Below are positions 41,484-49,450 of a stretch of 64,000 nt of DNA, piece after piece. The DNA is taken from positions 1 to 64,000 of the forward strand of contig DASXMR010000023.1 of the NCBI GenBank assembly GCA_036495525.1, in the 5' to 3' direction. The notes under the pieces were generated by a model. It was not told the DNA's origin, did no database searches, and worked only from the letters and a program-made list of their open reading frames with translations. How positions within the stretch are numbered: position 1 is the first letter of the stretch; every line of letters starts with the position of its first letter. Made by a program: the position numbers and the translations under genes. This DNA comes from DASXMR01 sp036495525. GTDB lineage: Bacteria > Actinomycetota > Actinomycetes > Streptosporangiales > Streptosporangiaceae.

Positions 41484-41866
41484 GCAGGATCGTCTACGAC
41501 GCCGGTGCTCTCATCGCCATCGACCGCCGGCACAGCCAGACGGCAGTCGAGCGCCATCGCAAGTTCCTGGCCCAGCGACACGAGATCCTGGTGCCGGTGG
41601 CCGCCGCCGCCCAGGCGGTGCGGAACCCGGCCGCGCAGGTGCGGCTGATGCGTGCGCTGCAAGGCTGCGCAATCGTGCCGTTCAGCAGCCGGGATCTGTT
41701 ACCGGTCGGCAGGCTGCTAGCTCGATCTGGCAGCGCAGACGTGGTAGGTGCGGTCGTCGCCGTGACCGCGGCTCAGGCGGGTGCCGCAGTGGTCACTTCC
41801 GATCCGAATGACATCGGCGCCCTGCTTGCCGTACTGGGCGTGACCGTTGCCGTCCTGCCCGCCTGA
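41480..41866 (+). CDS. PIN-domain toxin (VapC-like) with a changed acidic residue
   Basis: A 128-residue PIN protein. Asp7 (VYDAGALIAID) and Asp108/Asp111 (VTSDPNDI) are present. At the place of the third conserved acid the sequence is ADVVGAVVAVTA: the position usually Asp (DVVDA) is Gly90, though Asp87 lies near. The second position is Gln45 (AAQAVRNP), which is common in this subfamily. The toxin may thus be weak or inactive. GTG 41480 overlaps the antitoxin stop. Alternatively Asp87 may take over the metal site. Confidence 0.78.
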   Translation: MSRIVYDAGALIAIDRRHSQTAVERHRKFLAQRHEILVPVAAAAQAVRNPAAQVRLMRALQGCAIVPFSSRDLLPVGRLLARSGSADVVGAVVAVTAAQAGAAVVTSDPNDIGALLAVLGVTVAVLPA

Positions 41867-41968
41867 CAGCCTGGCGGCGGCGTGACAGGCGGAAGCAGGC
41901 CGGCATGAGCTTGACGAGGTAGCCTGTCCCCGCTTGCCAGTTGCCTGCACCCCGCGTGAGGACTGCCC

Positions 41969-42934
41969 GTGCGCACTGCCGTGACCGGATCGATCGCGAC
42001 CGACCACCTGATGAGCTTCTCCGGCCGGTTTGTCGACCAGCTGATGCCCGACAAGCTCGACTCGATCTCGCTGTCCTTCCTCGTCGATAACCTGCAGATC
42101 CGCCGCGGGGGAGTGGCCGCCAACATCGCCTTCGGGCTCGGCTGCCTTGGCCTGCGGCCGCTGCTGGTCGGCACCGCGGGCGCCGACTTCGCCGACTACC
42201 GCAGCTGGCTGGATGCCCACGGGGTTGACACCTCCGGGGTCCGCGAGTCCTCATCGCACTACACGGCCCGGTTCGTGGTGACCAATGACGCCGCGATGAA
42301 CCAGATCGCCTCGTTCTACGCCGGGGCGATGTCAGAGGACCGGAGCATCGACCTGAGCGAGCTCGCCGGGCAGGCCGACCTGGTGCTGATCGGCGCCGGT
42401 GACCCCGAGGCGATGGCCACGTTCACCACGCAATGCCGCAAGCTGCAGATACCGTTCGCCGCTGACACTTCGCAGCAGCTCGCCAGCCTCGACGGCGAGC
42501 AGGTGCGCGAGCTGGTCGAGGGTGCCGCTTACCTGTTCTGCAACGAGTACGAGGCGAAGCTGACCACGCACAAGACCGGCTGGTCCGACGAGGAGCTGAC
42601 CGCGCAGGTCGGCGTCCGGGTGACCACGCTCGGCGCTGCCGGGGCCCGGGTCGAGCGGGCCGGCCAGCCGCCGGTGCTGGTCCCCGCGGTGCCTGGCGTG
42701 GTGCCAGCCGAGCCGACCGGGGCAGGCGACGGGTTCCGGTCCGGTTTCCTGGCCGCGACGGCGTGGGGACTAGGCCTGGAGCGCGCGGCCCAGCTCGGCA
42801 ACATGATGGCCGCCTACGTGCTGGAGACCACCGGGCCGCAGGAATACCGGCTGCAAAGCGGCCCGCTCGCCGCCAGGATGGCCATGGCGTACGGGCCGGC
42901 GGCGGCGGAAGAGCTGGCCGCGCACCTCGGCTGA
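41969..42934 (+). CDS. PfkB-family kinase, adenosine-kinase-like
   Basis: A 321-residue ribokinase-family enzyme. It has FSGRFVDQLMPDKLDSISLS, a glycine pair RRGGVAANIAFGLGCLGL, and the catalytic loop PTGAGDGFRSGFL. The placement just before the cytochrome oxidase genes and the sequence type match the mycobacterial adenosine kinase (Rv2202c) in memory, so adenosine is a likely substrate. It would recycle adenosine to AMP. GTG 41969 is the start. A hairpin terminator candidate follows at 43035. Confidence 0.82.
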   Translation: MRTAVTGSIATDHLMSFSGRFVDQLMPDKLDSISLSFLVDNLQIRRGGVAANIAFGLGCLGLRPLLVGTAGADFADYRSWLDAHGVDTSGVRESSSHYTARFVVTNDAAMNQIASFYAGAMSEDRSIDLSELAGQADLVLIGAGDPEAMATFTTQCRKLQIPFAADTSQQLASLDGEQVRELVEGAAYLFCNEYEAKLTTHKTGWSDEELTAQVGVRVTTLGAAGARVERAGQPPVLVPAVPGVVPAEPTGAGDGFRSGFLAATAWGLGLERAAQLGNMMAAYVLETTGPQEYRLQSGPLAARMAMAYGPAAAEELAAHLG

Positions 42935-43034
42935 GCCTGCGGCAGGTCAGGCAAGGACCAGGCAGAACGAATAGCATCCGGCGGCTCGGCCGCCCGTGCT
43001 AACTCTGTCGTGCCGACTCTGCCGGGCGAACTCT

Positions 43035-43056
43035 GCCGTGCGGGCTGACGCACGGC
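43035..43056 (+). terminator. terminator candidate after the adenosine-kinase-like gene
   Basis: GCCGTGCG and CGCACGGC form a perfect 8-base stem with loop GGCTGA, about 100 bases after the stop and 23 before ctaG. Confidence 0.55.
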
Positions 43057-43078
43057 GCTGATCGCGGCCGGGGGTAGC

Positions 43079-44182
43079 GTGACGGGCATGGCCGTGACGC
43101 TCGCCGCTGACCACGGTGCCGTTTACCACGGTGCCGTTTACCACGGGCCCCCCGAGCTGACGCCGGTCCGTGCGCTCACCCAGTGGAGCCTTGACCCCCG
43201 TGCGCTGGTCATCATCGTGGCGGCTGGGCTGCTGTACCTGGCCGGGGCGCGCCGGGCGAGGCGGCTGGGAGCTGACTGGCCGGCTAGCCGGACGATGCTG
43301 TTCTGCGGCCTCGGCCTTGGCTTCGCGGTCATCGCCACCCAGTCGGCTGTCGGCACCTACTTCAGCGTGCTGTTCTACGTTCGCGCGGTGCAGACGATCC
43401 TGCTGTTGCTGGTCGTGCCCCTGTTCCTGGCGCTCGGGCGGCCGCTGAGCCTGGCCATCGCGGCGTTCCCGGCCGCAGGCTCGCGGCTGGAGGCCGGGGT
43501 CGCCAGCCGGGCCGCGAGGATACTGACGTTTCCGGCGATCACCACGCTGGCGCTGGTCATCACGCCGTTCCTGATCTACTTCTCGCCGTGGTACGAGGCC
43601 GGGTTTCACAGCACCACGGTCCGCGAGCTGACCTACCTGGCGCTGCTCGCGCCGGGCCTGGTGTTCTTCTGGACCCTGCTCCGGGTCGATCCGGTGCCCA
43701 AGAAGTACCCCTACCTGGTATCGCTGTGGATCACCGCTGGCGAGGTAGTCGGCGACGCGGTGCTGGGCCTCGCGGTGATAGCCGACCAGACGCTGATCGC
43801 GGGCGGCTACTACCACGCGCTGGCCAGGCCCTGGGGCCCCAGCCTGGCCACCGACCAGATACTTGGCGGCGGCGTGCTGTGGATCTTCGGCGACATCGTT
43901 GGCCTGCCGTTCCTGGCGGCGCAGTTTATCCAGATGATCAAGGAGGACGCCGCTGACGCGGAGGCGGTCGACGCAGAGCTCGATGCCAGGGACGCCGATC
44001 GCGAGGCAGCCGCCGCCCAGCCGGAGGTCAGCGAGCCGCAGGACTCAGGCCAGCCGCAGAGCGTCGGCGCATCGCTGGCGCCGGAGGCCGCTGACGATAA
44101 GCCGTGGTGGGAGTCGGACCCGATGATCACCGGCCGGTTCCGCGACGCGGTGCCCGGACAGAGTGACGAATCGCCGGCCTAG
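43079..44182 (+). CDS. cytochrome c oxidase assembly protein CtaG (caa3 type)
   Basis: A 367-residue polytopic membrane protein of the caa3 CtaG family, linked to oxidase biogenesis and copper. Seven hydrophobic segments lie between ~35 and 285, e.g. VRAVQTILLLLVVPLFLALG and LTYLALLAPGLVFFWTLL. The conserved SPWYEAGFHSTTVRELTYLA stretch and PVPKKYPYLVSLWI are seen. The C-terminal ~85 residues are acidic and disordered. The N terminus contains a tandem GAVYH repeat. Start GTG 43079 or ATG 43088. Its stop overlaps the tusA stop on the opposite strand (CTAG). Confidence 0.88.
   Translation: MTGMAVTLAADHGAVYHGAVYHGPPELTPVRALTQWSLDPRALVIIVAAGLLYLAGARRARRLGADWPASRTMLFCGLGLGFAVIATQSAVGTYFSVLFYVRAVQTILLLLVVPLFLALGRPLSLAIAAFPAAGSRLEAGVASRAARILTFPAITTLALVITPFLIYFSPWYEAGFHSTTVRELTYLALLAPGLVFFWTLLRVDPVPKKYPYLVSLWITAGEVVGDAVLGLAVIADQTLIAGGYYHALARPWGPSLATDQILGGGVLWIFGDIVGLPFLAAQFIQMIKEDAADAEAVDAELDARDADREAAAAQPEVSEPQDSGQPQSVGASLAPEAADDKPWWESDPMITGRFRDAVPGQSDESPA
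43111..43140. repeat. 15-bp tandem duplication inside ctaG
   Basis: CCACGGTGCCGTTTA occurs twice in tandem and encodes the duplicated HGAVY segment near the N terminus of CtaG. Being a multiple of three, it keeps the frame. Confidence 0.85.
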
Positions 44183-44469
44183 TAGCTGCGTCTCACCACG
44201 AACGACCAGCCGGTCTCGAGATTCGTCGCCGTGACGTACTCCTGCGACTTCATCATGCACCAGGCCGGCACGTCGGTCCTGGCCGCCGGGTCGTCGGCCA
44301 GCACCGCGATGGTCTGCCCGACCGGCACCTCCCTGATCCGCTCGGCCAGCATGATGATCGGGATCGGGCACTTCTTGCCCAGCGCGTCGATGGTGACCAG
44401 CGGTGCGGGCGCACTGGCCGGCCCGGAGGCGCCAGCCGCGCTGGCTGGCTGCTGCGGACGAAGAGTCAC
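44179..44469 (-). CDS. TusA-family sulfur-carrier protein
   Basis: A 96-residue sulfurtransferase-like protein. It has the TusA signature TIDALGKKCPIPIIMLAE, with the sulfur-carrying Cys, and the later ADDPAARTDVPAWCMMKSQE. The first ~22 residues (PQQPASAAGASGPASAPA) are a flexible extension. The GTG at 44469 overlaps the desulfurase stop (GTGA), so the two are co-translated and the desulfurase is very likely its sulfur donor. The acceptor (tRNA thiolation, molybdopterin or other) is not known. Its stop overlaps that of ctaG. Confidence 0.88.
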   Translation of the reverse strand: MTLRPQQPASAAGASGPASAPAPLVTIDALGKKCPIPIIMLAERIREVPVGQTIAVLADDPAARTDVPAWCMMKSQEYVTATNLETGWSFVVRRSY

Positions 44470-45635
44470 GCGGTCACCTCCTGGCTGCCCGATGCGGCCC
44501 CGGTCACAGTGTCCCGCAATCTGGTCACGATCGTCGGCAGCGCCAAGAGGAAGCCCTCGACCGCCTCCTGGCTGGCGTCCCGAGGCAGCGACAACCGGAC
44601 GTTGCCGTGGGTCAGCACGCCCATCGCCTCGAGCACGTGACTTGGCTGCTGGCTGTCGGCGACGCAGGCGCTGCCCGACGACACCGAGAAACCCGCCTTG
44701 TCCAGCTCGGTGACCAGGGCCTCGCCGTCGATGTACAGGCAGGAGAAGGTCACGATGTGCGGCAGTGAAGCGGCCGGGTCGCCGTGCACCGCGCAGTCGG
44801 GCACCAGTTGCGGCAGCGCCGAGCGGATGCGGTCGGACAGGGCGCGCAGCGCCGGCTCGCGGGCCTCTCGTTCTTCCTCGAACGCGGCCAGCGCGGCGGC
44901 CGCGGCGACGATCGCGGGCACGTCGGGGAAGCCGGGGGAGCGGCCGGCCTCCCGGTCGCCGGCCGGCAGCGGAGCCCGCCAGCGGGTGCCCTTGCGCACG
45001 GCGAGCACGCCGACGCCGGGCGGGCCGCCCCACTTGTGCGCGCTGGCCGTGAGCAGCGACCAGCCAGCCGGGACCGGCAGCCGCCCGGTCATCGCCGCCG
45101 CGTCGACGAGCAGCGGCACGCCGGCCGCCTGGCAGGCCCTGGCCGCCTCAGCGGCCGGCTGCAGCGTGCCGACTTCCTGGTTAGCCGCCTGCAGGCAGGC
45201 CAGCACGGTGCGCTCGCGGCCGATCGCGGCGGTCAGCCCGGCCAGGTCAGCCCGGCCAGCACGGTCGACCCCGGTCACCGTGACCGCCGTGCCGCCGCGC
45301 TCCAGCCAGCCGGCCGCGTTCAGGACGCTGGAATGCTCGACGGCGCTGACCACGACGTGACCGGGCCCGCGGGCGGCTGACTGCCGCGCCGTCACCGCGC
45401 CCAGCACGGCCAGCTGGCAGGCCTGCGTGCCGGATCCGGTGAAGGACAGCTCGTCTGGCCGGCAGCCGAGCATGGCGGCGGTGCGCTCGCGGGCCTCGTC
45501 GAGCAGCAGCCGCGCCCGGCGGCCCTCGCGATGCAGCCGGGCCGGGTCGGCCCAGCCGTCCTCAAGCGCCGCGAGCAGCGCCTGCCTGGCAGCCGGGTGC
45601 AGCGGCTCGGCCGACGCGGCGTCGAAGTAGGCCAT
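44466..45635 (-). CDS. cysteine desulfurase (NifS/IscS-like, PLP)
   Basis: A 389-residue PLP enzyme that takes sulfur from cysteine as persulfide. The PLP Lys is in SAHKWGGPPGVG, His in VSAVEHSSVLNAAG, and the catalytic Cys is in SSGSACVADSQQPSHVL. The fold is complete. It is shorter and more divergent than IscS. It is cotranslated with tusA, so it is a dedicated donor, possibly not the main Fe-S desulfurase. I used ATG 45635 (a TTG lies just before). It is divergent from ctaC. Confidence 0.9.
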   Translation of the reverse strand: MAYFDAASAEPLHPAARQALLAALEDGWADPARLHREGRRARLLLDEARERTAAMLGCRPDELSFTGSGTQACQLAVLGAVTARQSAARGPGHVVVSAVEHSSVLNAAGWLERGGTAVTVTGVDRAGRADLAGLTAAIGRERTVLACLQAANQEVGTLQPAAEAARACQAAGVPLLVDAAAMTGRLPVPAGWSLLTASAHKWGGPPGVGVLAVRKGTRWRAPLPAGDREAGRSPGFPDVPAIVAAAAALAAFEEEREAREPALRALSDRIRSALPQLVPDCAVHGDPAASLPHIVTFSCLYIDGEALVTELDKAGFSVSSGSACVADSQQPSHVLEAMGVLTHGNVRLSLPRDASQEAVEGFLLALPTIVTRLRDTVTGAASGSQEVTA

Positions 45636-45737
45636 CAACCCCGACAGTAAGCCCCGGCCGGCGAGTCAGCGGCGGGGGTACCGGCTTGGGCCGGCCAGCC
45701 GCGTTGTACTGTTTGCACGACAGGCTGTAGGAGGAGC

Positions 45738-45788
45738 ATGAAGCCGGCCGGTGGAGCCGGGATCATCCGCTGGGAAGGCCATCCGTGA
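45738..45788 (+). CDS. 16-residue leader ORF coupled to ctaC
   Basis: A near-perfect ribosome site (TAGGAGGAGC) precedes ATG 45738. The frame reads MKPAGGAGIIRWEGHP and stops with TGA at 45786-45788. That stop overlaps the ctaC GTG (45785) as GTGA. The start site is the strongest ribosome site in the region, so translation is likely and would feed ctaC by coupling. No function for the peptide is known. A weaker site (GGGAAGG) precedes ctaC itself. Confidence 0.5.
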   Translation: MKPAGGAGIIRWEGHP

Positions 45789-46630
45789 GTCCCAACCGCA
45801 GTTCCCCGCGCGGCGGGCCGACAGCGCGCCGCCTGCGGCGCTGGGTGCCGCGCGCCGCCCTGATGGCGGGGTTGCTCGTCCTGACGACCGGCTGCAAGTC
45901 CTCGGCGTTCACCCGGATGGGCATGGTGCCGCCGGTGACCAAGCAGGGCAAGGTCGTGCTGACCCTGTGGCAGGGCTCGTGGATCGCCGCGTGGGCGGTC
46001 GGAGCCGTGGTCTGGGGCCTGATCGTCGCGGCGGTGATCTTCTACCGCAAGCGGTCTGACCGGCTGCCGCACCAGGTCAGGTACAACCTGCCGATCGAAA
46101 TCACCTATACGGTGCTGCCGTTCATCATGGTCGGCGTGCTGTTCTTCTTCACCGCCAGGGACGAGAACTACATCAACAAGACGTCCGCGCACCCGGATGT
46201 CATTGTCAACGTCACCGGGTTCCAGTGGAGCTGGCAGTTTGACTACCCGCAGTACAAGACCGGTGCGACCAGCGATGTCACCCAGCGCGGCAATATGTGG
46301 CTGCCAGGCACGAACGTAGCCACCGACGGGCTGCCGATGCTGGAGATCCCGGAGAACGAGACCGTCCTGTTCAACCTCACCTCGGTCGACGTGGACCACG
46401 CGTTCTGGATCGTGCCGTTCGAGTTCAAGCGCGACCTGATTCCCGGCCACCCGAACCACTTCGAGGTGACGCCGACCAGCACGGGCACCTTCACCGGCCG
46501 CTGCACCGAGCTGTGCGGGCTCTACCACAGCCGGATGCTGTTCCGGGTCAAGATCGTCACGCCGGCTGAGTTCCGGCAGTGGATCAGCACGCAGCAGGCG
46601 CAGCAGAGCGCATCTGGGGGTACACAGTGA
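45785..46630 (+). CDS. ctaC: cytochrome c oxidase subunit II (CtaC)
   Basis: The CuA-bearing subunit of aa3 oxidase, which takes electrons from cytochrome c (the QcrC domain in actinobacteria). The 281-residue protein has a lipoprotein signal with lipobox LTTGC (Cys37). Two membrane helices follow (about 55-80, TLWQGSWIAAWAVGAVVWGL; and 95-120). The CuA site is seen in VDHAFWI, CTELCGLYHSRM with both Cys, His and Met. The start GTG 45785 overlaps the leader ORF stop. It overlaps ctaD by four bases. Confidence 0.95.
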   Translation: MSPNRSSPRGGPTARRLRRWVPRAALMAGLLVLTTGCKSSAFTRMGMVPPVTKQGKVVLTLWQGSWIAAWAVGAVVWGLIVAAVIFYRKRSDRLPHQVRYNLPIEITYTVLPFIMVGVLFFFTARDENYINKTSAHPDVIVNVTGFQWSWQFDYPQYKTGATSDVTQRGNMWLPGTNVATDGLPMLEIPENETVLFNLTSVDVDHAFWIVPFEFKRDLIPGHPNHFEVTPTSTGTFTGRCTELCGLYHSRMLFRVKIVTPAEFRQWISTQQAQQSASGGTQ

Positions 46631-48318
46631 CCGCGACGGAGCAGCAGCAGGTCCTCACTGAGCCGCGGCCGTACCGCAAGGGCTCGATCCTGGCGGACTG
46701 GCTGTCCTCCACCGACCACAAGATCATCGGGCACCTGTACCTGATCACCTCGTTCTTCTTCTTCCTGGCCGGCGGCCTGATGGCGATGTTCATGCGCGCC
46801 CAGCTGCTTGAGCCGAACAGCCACCTGGTGTCCGACCAGGTGTACAACGAGCTGTTCACCATGCACGGCACGATCATGCTGCTGCTGTTCGCCACGCCGC
46901 TGTTCGTCGGGTACGCGAACGAGATCATGCCGCTGCAGATCGGCTCCCCGGACGTGGCGTTCCCCCGGCTGAACCTGCTCAGCTACTACATGTTCGCCTT
47001 CGGCGGGCTGATCCTGCTGGCCAGCTTCCTCACCCCCGGCGGCGCCGCCGCCTTCGGCTGGTACGCCTACGCGCCGCTGACCAGCGCGCAGTACTCGCCC
47101 GGCCTCGGCGGCGACATGTGGATCATGGGCCTGGTGCTGTCCGGCCTCGGCACGATCCTGTCCGGCGTCAACTTCATCACCACGATCTTCTGCATGCGCT
47201 GCCCTGGCATGACCATGTTCCGGATGCCGATCTTCACCTGGAACATCCTGCTCACCAGCATGCTGGTGCTGCTGGCCTTCCCGGTGCTGGCCGCGGCGCT
47301 ACTGGTGCTGGAGATCGACCGAAAGTTCGGCGCCCAGGTCTTCTCCGCCAACAGCGGCGGGGCAATCCTGTGGCAGCACTTGTTCTGGTTCTTCGGCCAT
47401 CCGGAGGTCTATATCGTGGCGTTGCCGTTCTTCGGCATCGCCACCGAGATCCTGCCGGTGTTCAGCCGCAAGCCGCTCTTCGGCTACAAGACGCTGGTGG
47501 CCGCCACCATCGCGATCGCCGGCCTGTCGACCACGGTGTGGGCGCACCACATGTTCACCACCGGCGCCGTGCTGCTGCCGTTCTTCTCGTTCATGACCTT
47601 CCTGATCGCGGTGCCCACCGGGATCAAGTTCTTCAACTGGGTTGGCACCATGTGGCGCGGCCAGCTGACGTTCGAGCCGGCCATGCTGTTCATCATCGGC
47701 TTCCTGGTCGTATTCCTGTTCGGCGGGCTCACCGGGGTCATCCTGGCCTCGCCGCCGCTGGACTTCGCGGTGAGCGACTCCTACTTCGTGGTCGCGCACT
47801 TCCACTACGTGCTCTTCGGCACGGTGGTGTTCTGCATGTTCGGCGGGTTCTACTTCTGGTGGCCGAAGTGGACCGGGAAGATGCTCGACAACACCCTCGG
47901 TAAATGGCACTTCTGGGGCGTGTTCATCGGCTTCAACATGACGTTCCTTGTGCAGCACTGGATCGGCATGGAGGGCATGCCGCGCCGGGTCGCCAATTAC
48001 CCTGGACTGCCGGGAAACGTCACCACGCTGAACCAGATCTCCAGCATCGGATCGTTTATCCTCGGCGCCTCGACGCTGATCTTCCTCTACAACGTCTACA
48101 AGACCTGGAAGTCGGGCGAGCGGGTCACCGCCGACGACCCGTGGGGATTCTCCAACTCGCTTGAGTGGGCGACGTCCTGCCCGCCGCCGCGGCACAACTT
48201 CACCTCGATCCCGCGGATCAGGTCCGAGCGGCCGGCCTTCGACCTGCACTACCCGCACATCACGTCGGGCCGGGACCGCGAGGCGGAACAGCAGTCCATC
48301 GCCGCAGGCCGCCAGTGA
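46627..48318 (+). CDS. ctaD: cytochrome c oxidase subunit I (CtaD)
   Basis: The 563-residue catalytic subunit with 12 helices. Heme a ligand His is in NELFTMHGTIML. The CuB/heme a3 site has HPEVY (FFGHPEVYIVALPFF), the His pair in VWAHHMFTTG and HFHYVLFGTVVF. Proton-pathway stretches (HDLTR/ YEP-like) look normal. I used GTG 46627, which overlaps the ctaC stop (GTGA). It is followed by ctaF 67 bases on. Confidence 0.95.
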   Translation: MTATEQQQVLTEPRPYRKGSILADWLSSTDHKIIGHLYLITSFFFFLAGGLMAMFMRAQLLEPNSHLVSDQVYNELFTMHGTIMLLLFATPLFVGYANEIMPLQIGSPDVAFPRLNLLSYYMFAFGGLILLASFLTPGGAAAFGWYAYAPLTSAQYSPGLGGDMWIMGLVLSGLGTILSGVNFITTIFCMRCPGMTMFRMPIFTWNILLTSMLVLLAFPVLAAALLVLEIDRKFGAQVFSANSGGAILWQHLFWFFGHPEVYIVALPFFGIATEILPVFSRKPLFGYKTLVAATIAIAGLSTTVWAHHMFTTGAVLLPFFSFMTFLIAVPTGIKFFNWVGTMWRGQLTFEPAMLFIIGFLVVFLFGGLTGVILASPPLDFAVSDSYFVVAHFHYVLFGTVVFCMFGGFYFWWPKWTGKMLDNTLGKWHFWGVFIGFNMTFLVQHWIGMEGMPRRVANYPGLPGNVTTLNQISSIGSFILGASTLIFLYNVYKTWKSGERVTADDPWGFSNSLEWATSCPPPRHNFTSIPRIRSERPAFDLHYPHITSGRDREAEQQSIAAGRQ

Positions 48319-48385
48319 CCGGCTATCCGGCCAGCGCGGGCGCTGATCGCCAGTCGGCCCGAATCAGCACCCCGGAGGTGACGGC

Positions 48386-48784
48386 ATGAAGGTCGAGGGC
48401 CTGCTGCTGCTCGGCTGTGCGCTGTTCTTTGCCGTCTCCGACGTCATCTACTGGGTGTTCTCGCACGACCCGACGGGCACCACCGCGCTCGCGCTGGCCG
48501 TCGGCCTGGCCTTCCTCAGCGGGTTCTACATCTTGTTCACCGGCCGGCGGCTGCCGCAGAAGCGCCCGGAGGACGACCACGAGGGCGAGATCTACCAGGG
48601 CACGGGCGAGCTCGGCTTCTTCAGCCCGCACAGCTGGTGGCCGCTGTTCATGGGCCTGGCAGCCGCTACGGCGGCGCTGGGCGTGGCAGTCGGCTGGTGG
48701 CTGTTCCTCATCGGCATGCTCGCCGTCGTGCTGAGCGCCATCGGCTTCGTCTTCGAGTATTACCGCGGGCACTACGCCCACTGA
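48386..48784 (+). CDS. ctaF: cytochrome c oxidase subunit IV (CtaF)
   Basis: The small actinobacterial fourth subunit of aa3 oxidase, 132 residues with four hydrophobic segments (LLLLGCALFFAVSDVIYWVF; ALALAVGLAFLSGFYILF; WWPLFMGLAAATAALGVAV; WWLFLIGMLAVVLSAIGFVF) and a short loop RRLPQKRPEDDHEGEIYQGT. It has an excellent ribosome site (GGAGGTGA, four bases before the ATG). The stop overlaps the nitroreductase ATG as TGATG, so the next gene joins the same transcript. Confidence 0.93.
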   Translation: MKVEGLLLLGCALFFAVSDVIYWVFSHDPTGTTALALAVGLAFLSGFYILFTGRRLPQKRPEDDHEGEIYQGTGELGFFSPHSWWPLFMGLAAATAALGVAVGWWLFLIGMLAVVLSAIGFVFEYYRGHYAH

Positions 48785-49449
48785 TGGACCTCTACGAGGC
48801 GCTGTACACCACCAGGGCGATGCGGCGGGTTCGCCCTGACCCGGTGCCCATGGCGGTGCAGGAGCGCATCCTGGACGCCGCCATCCGGGCACCGAGCGGC
48901 GGCAACGCGCAGCACTGGCGATTCCTGCTGGTCGACGACCCGGCCGTGAAGGCGCAGCTCGGTCCCCTGTACCGGGATGCTCTCGGCAGGCTGTGGCAGA
49001 CCGCGTACGCGGGCAGGCTAGAGCGCGCCAGGGCCACGCCGGACGACCAGCAGAGCGCCTCCATGCTCCGGGTGACCGCATCGGCGCAGCACCTGGCGGA
49101 TCACTTCGAGCAGGTGCCGCTGTTCCTGTTCGGCTTCGCCCGCGCCGACCGCAGCGGCGGGTCGATCTTCCCGGCGATCTGGAGCGCCCAGCTCGCCGCC
49201 AGGGCCGACGGCGTGGGCAGCGCGCTGACCTCCGTGCTCGGCGCCTTCCACGGGCCACAGACGCTGCGCGTCCTCGGCGTGCCGCCCGACCAGGACTGGG
49301 TCATGGCTTGCTGCGTGTCGTTCGGCTACCCAACCGGCAGGTGGGGGGTAGCGCCGCGGCGGCCGGTACACGAGGTCGCCTACCGCAACCAGTGGGGCGC
49401 CGACCCTGGCCTGCGGGTTCCCGAGCCGCTCTGGCCACCAGGCAGCTGA
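48784..49449 (+). CDS. nitroreductase-family flavoprotein
   Basis: A 221-residue FMN-dependent nitroreductase-family protein. The N terminus YEALYTTRAMRRVRPDPVPM and the FMN-binding APSGGNAQHWRFLLV are typical. Later segments ADGVGSALTSVLGAF and VPPDQDWVMACCVSFGYPTG complete the fold. Family members reduce nitro compounds, quinones or related electrophiles; substrate unknown. I started it at ATG 48784 (TGATG with ctaF), not at the upstream in-frame codons. It lies between ctaF and trmO, so it is probably expressed with the oxidase genes. Confidence 0.88.
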   Translation: MDLYEALYTTRAMRRVRPDPVPMAVQERILDAAIRAPSGGNAQHWRFLLVDDPAVKAQLGPLYRDALGRLWQTAYAGRLERARATPDDQQSASMLRVTASAQHLADHFEQVPLFLFGFARADRSGGSIFPAIWSAQLAARADGVGSALTSVLGAFHGPQTLRVLGVPPDQDWVMACCVSFGYPTGRWGVAPRRPVHEVAYRNQWGADPGLRVPEPLWPPGS

Positions 49450-49450
49450 C

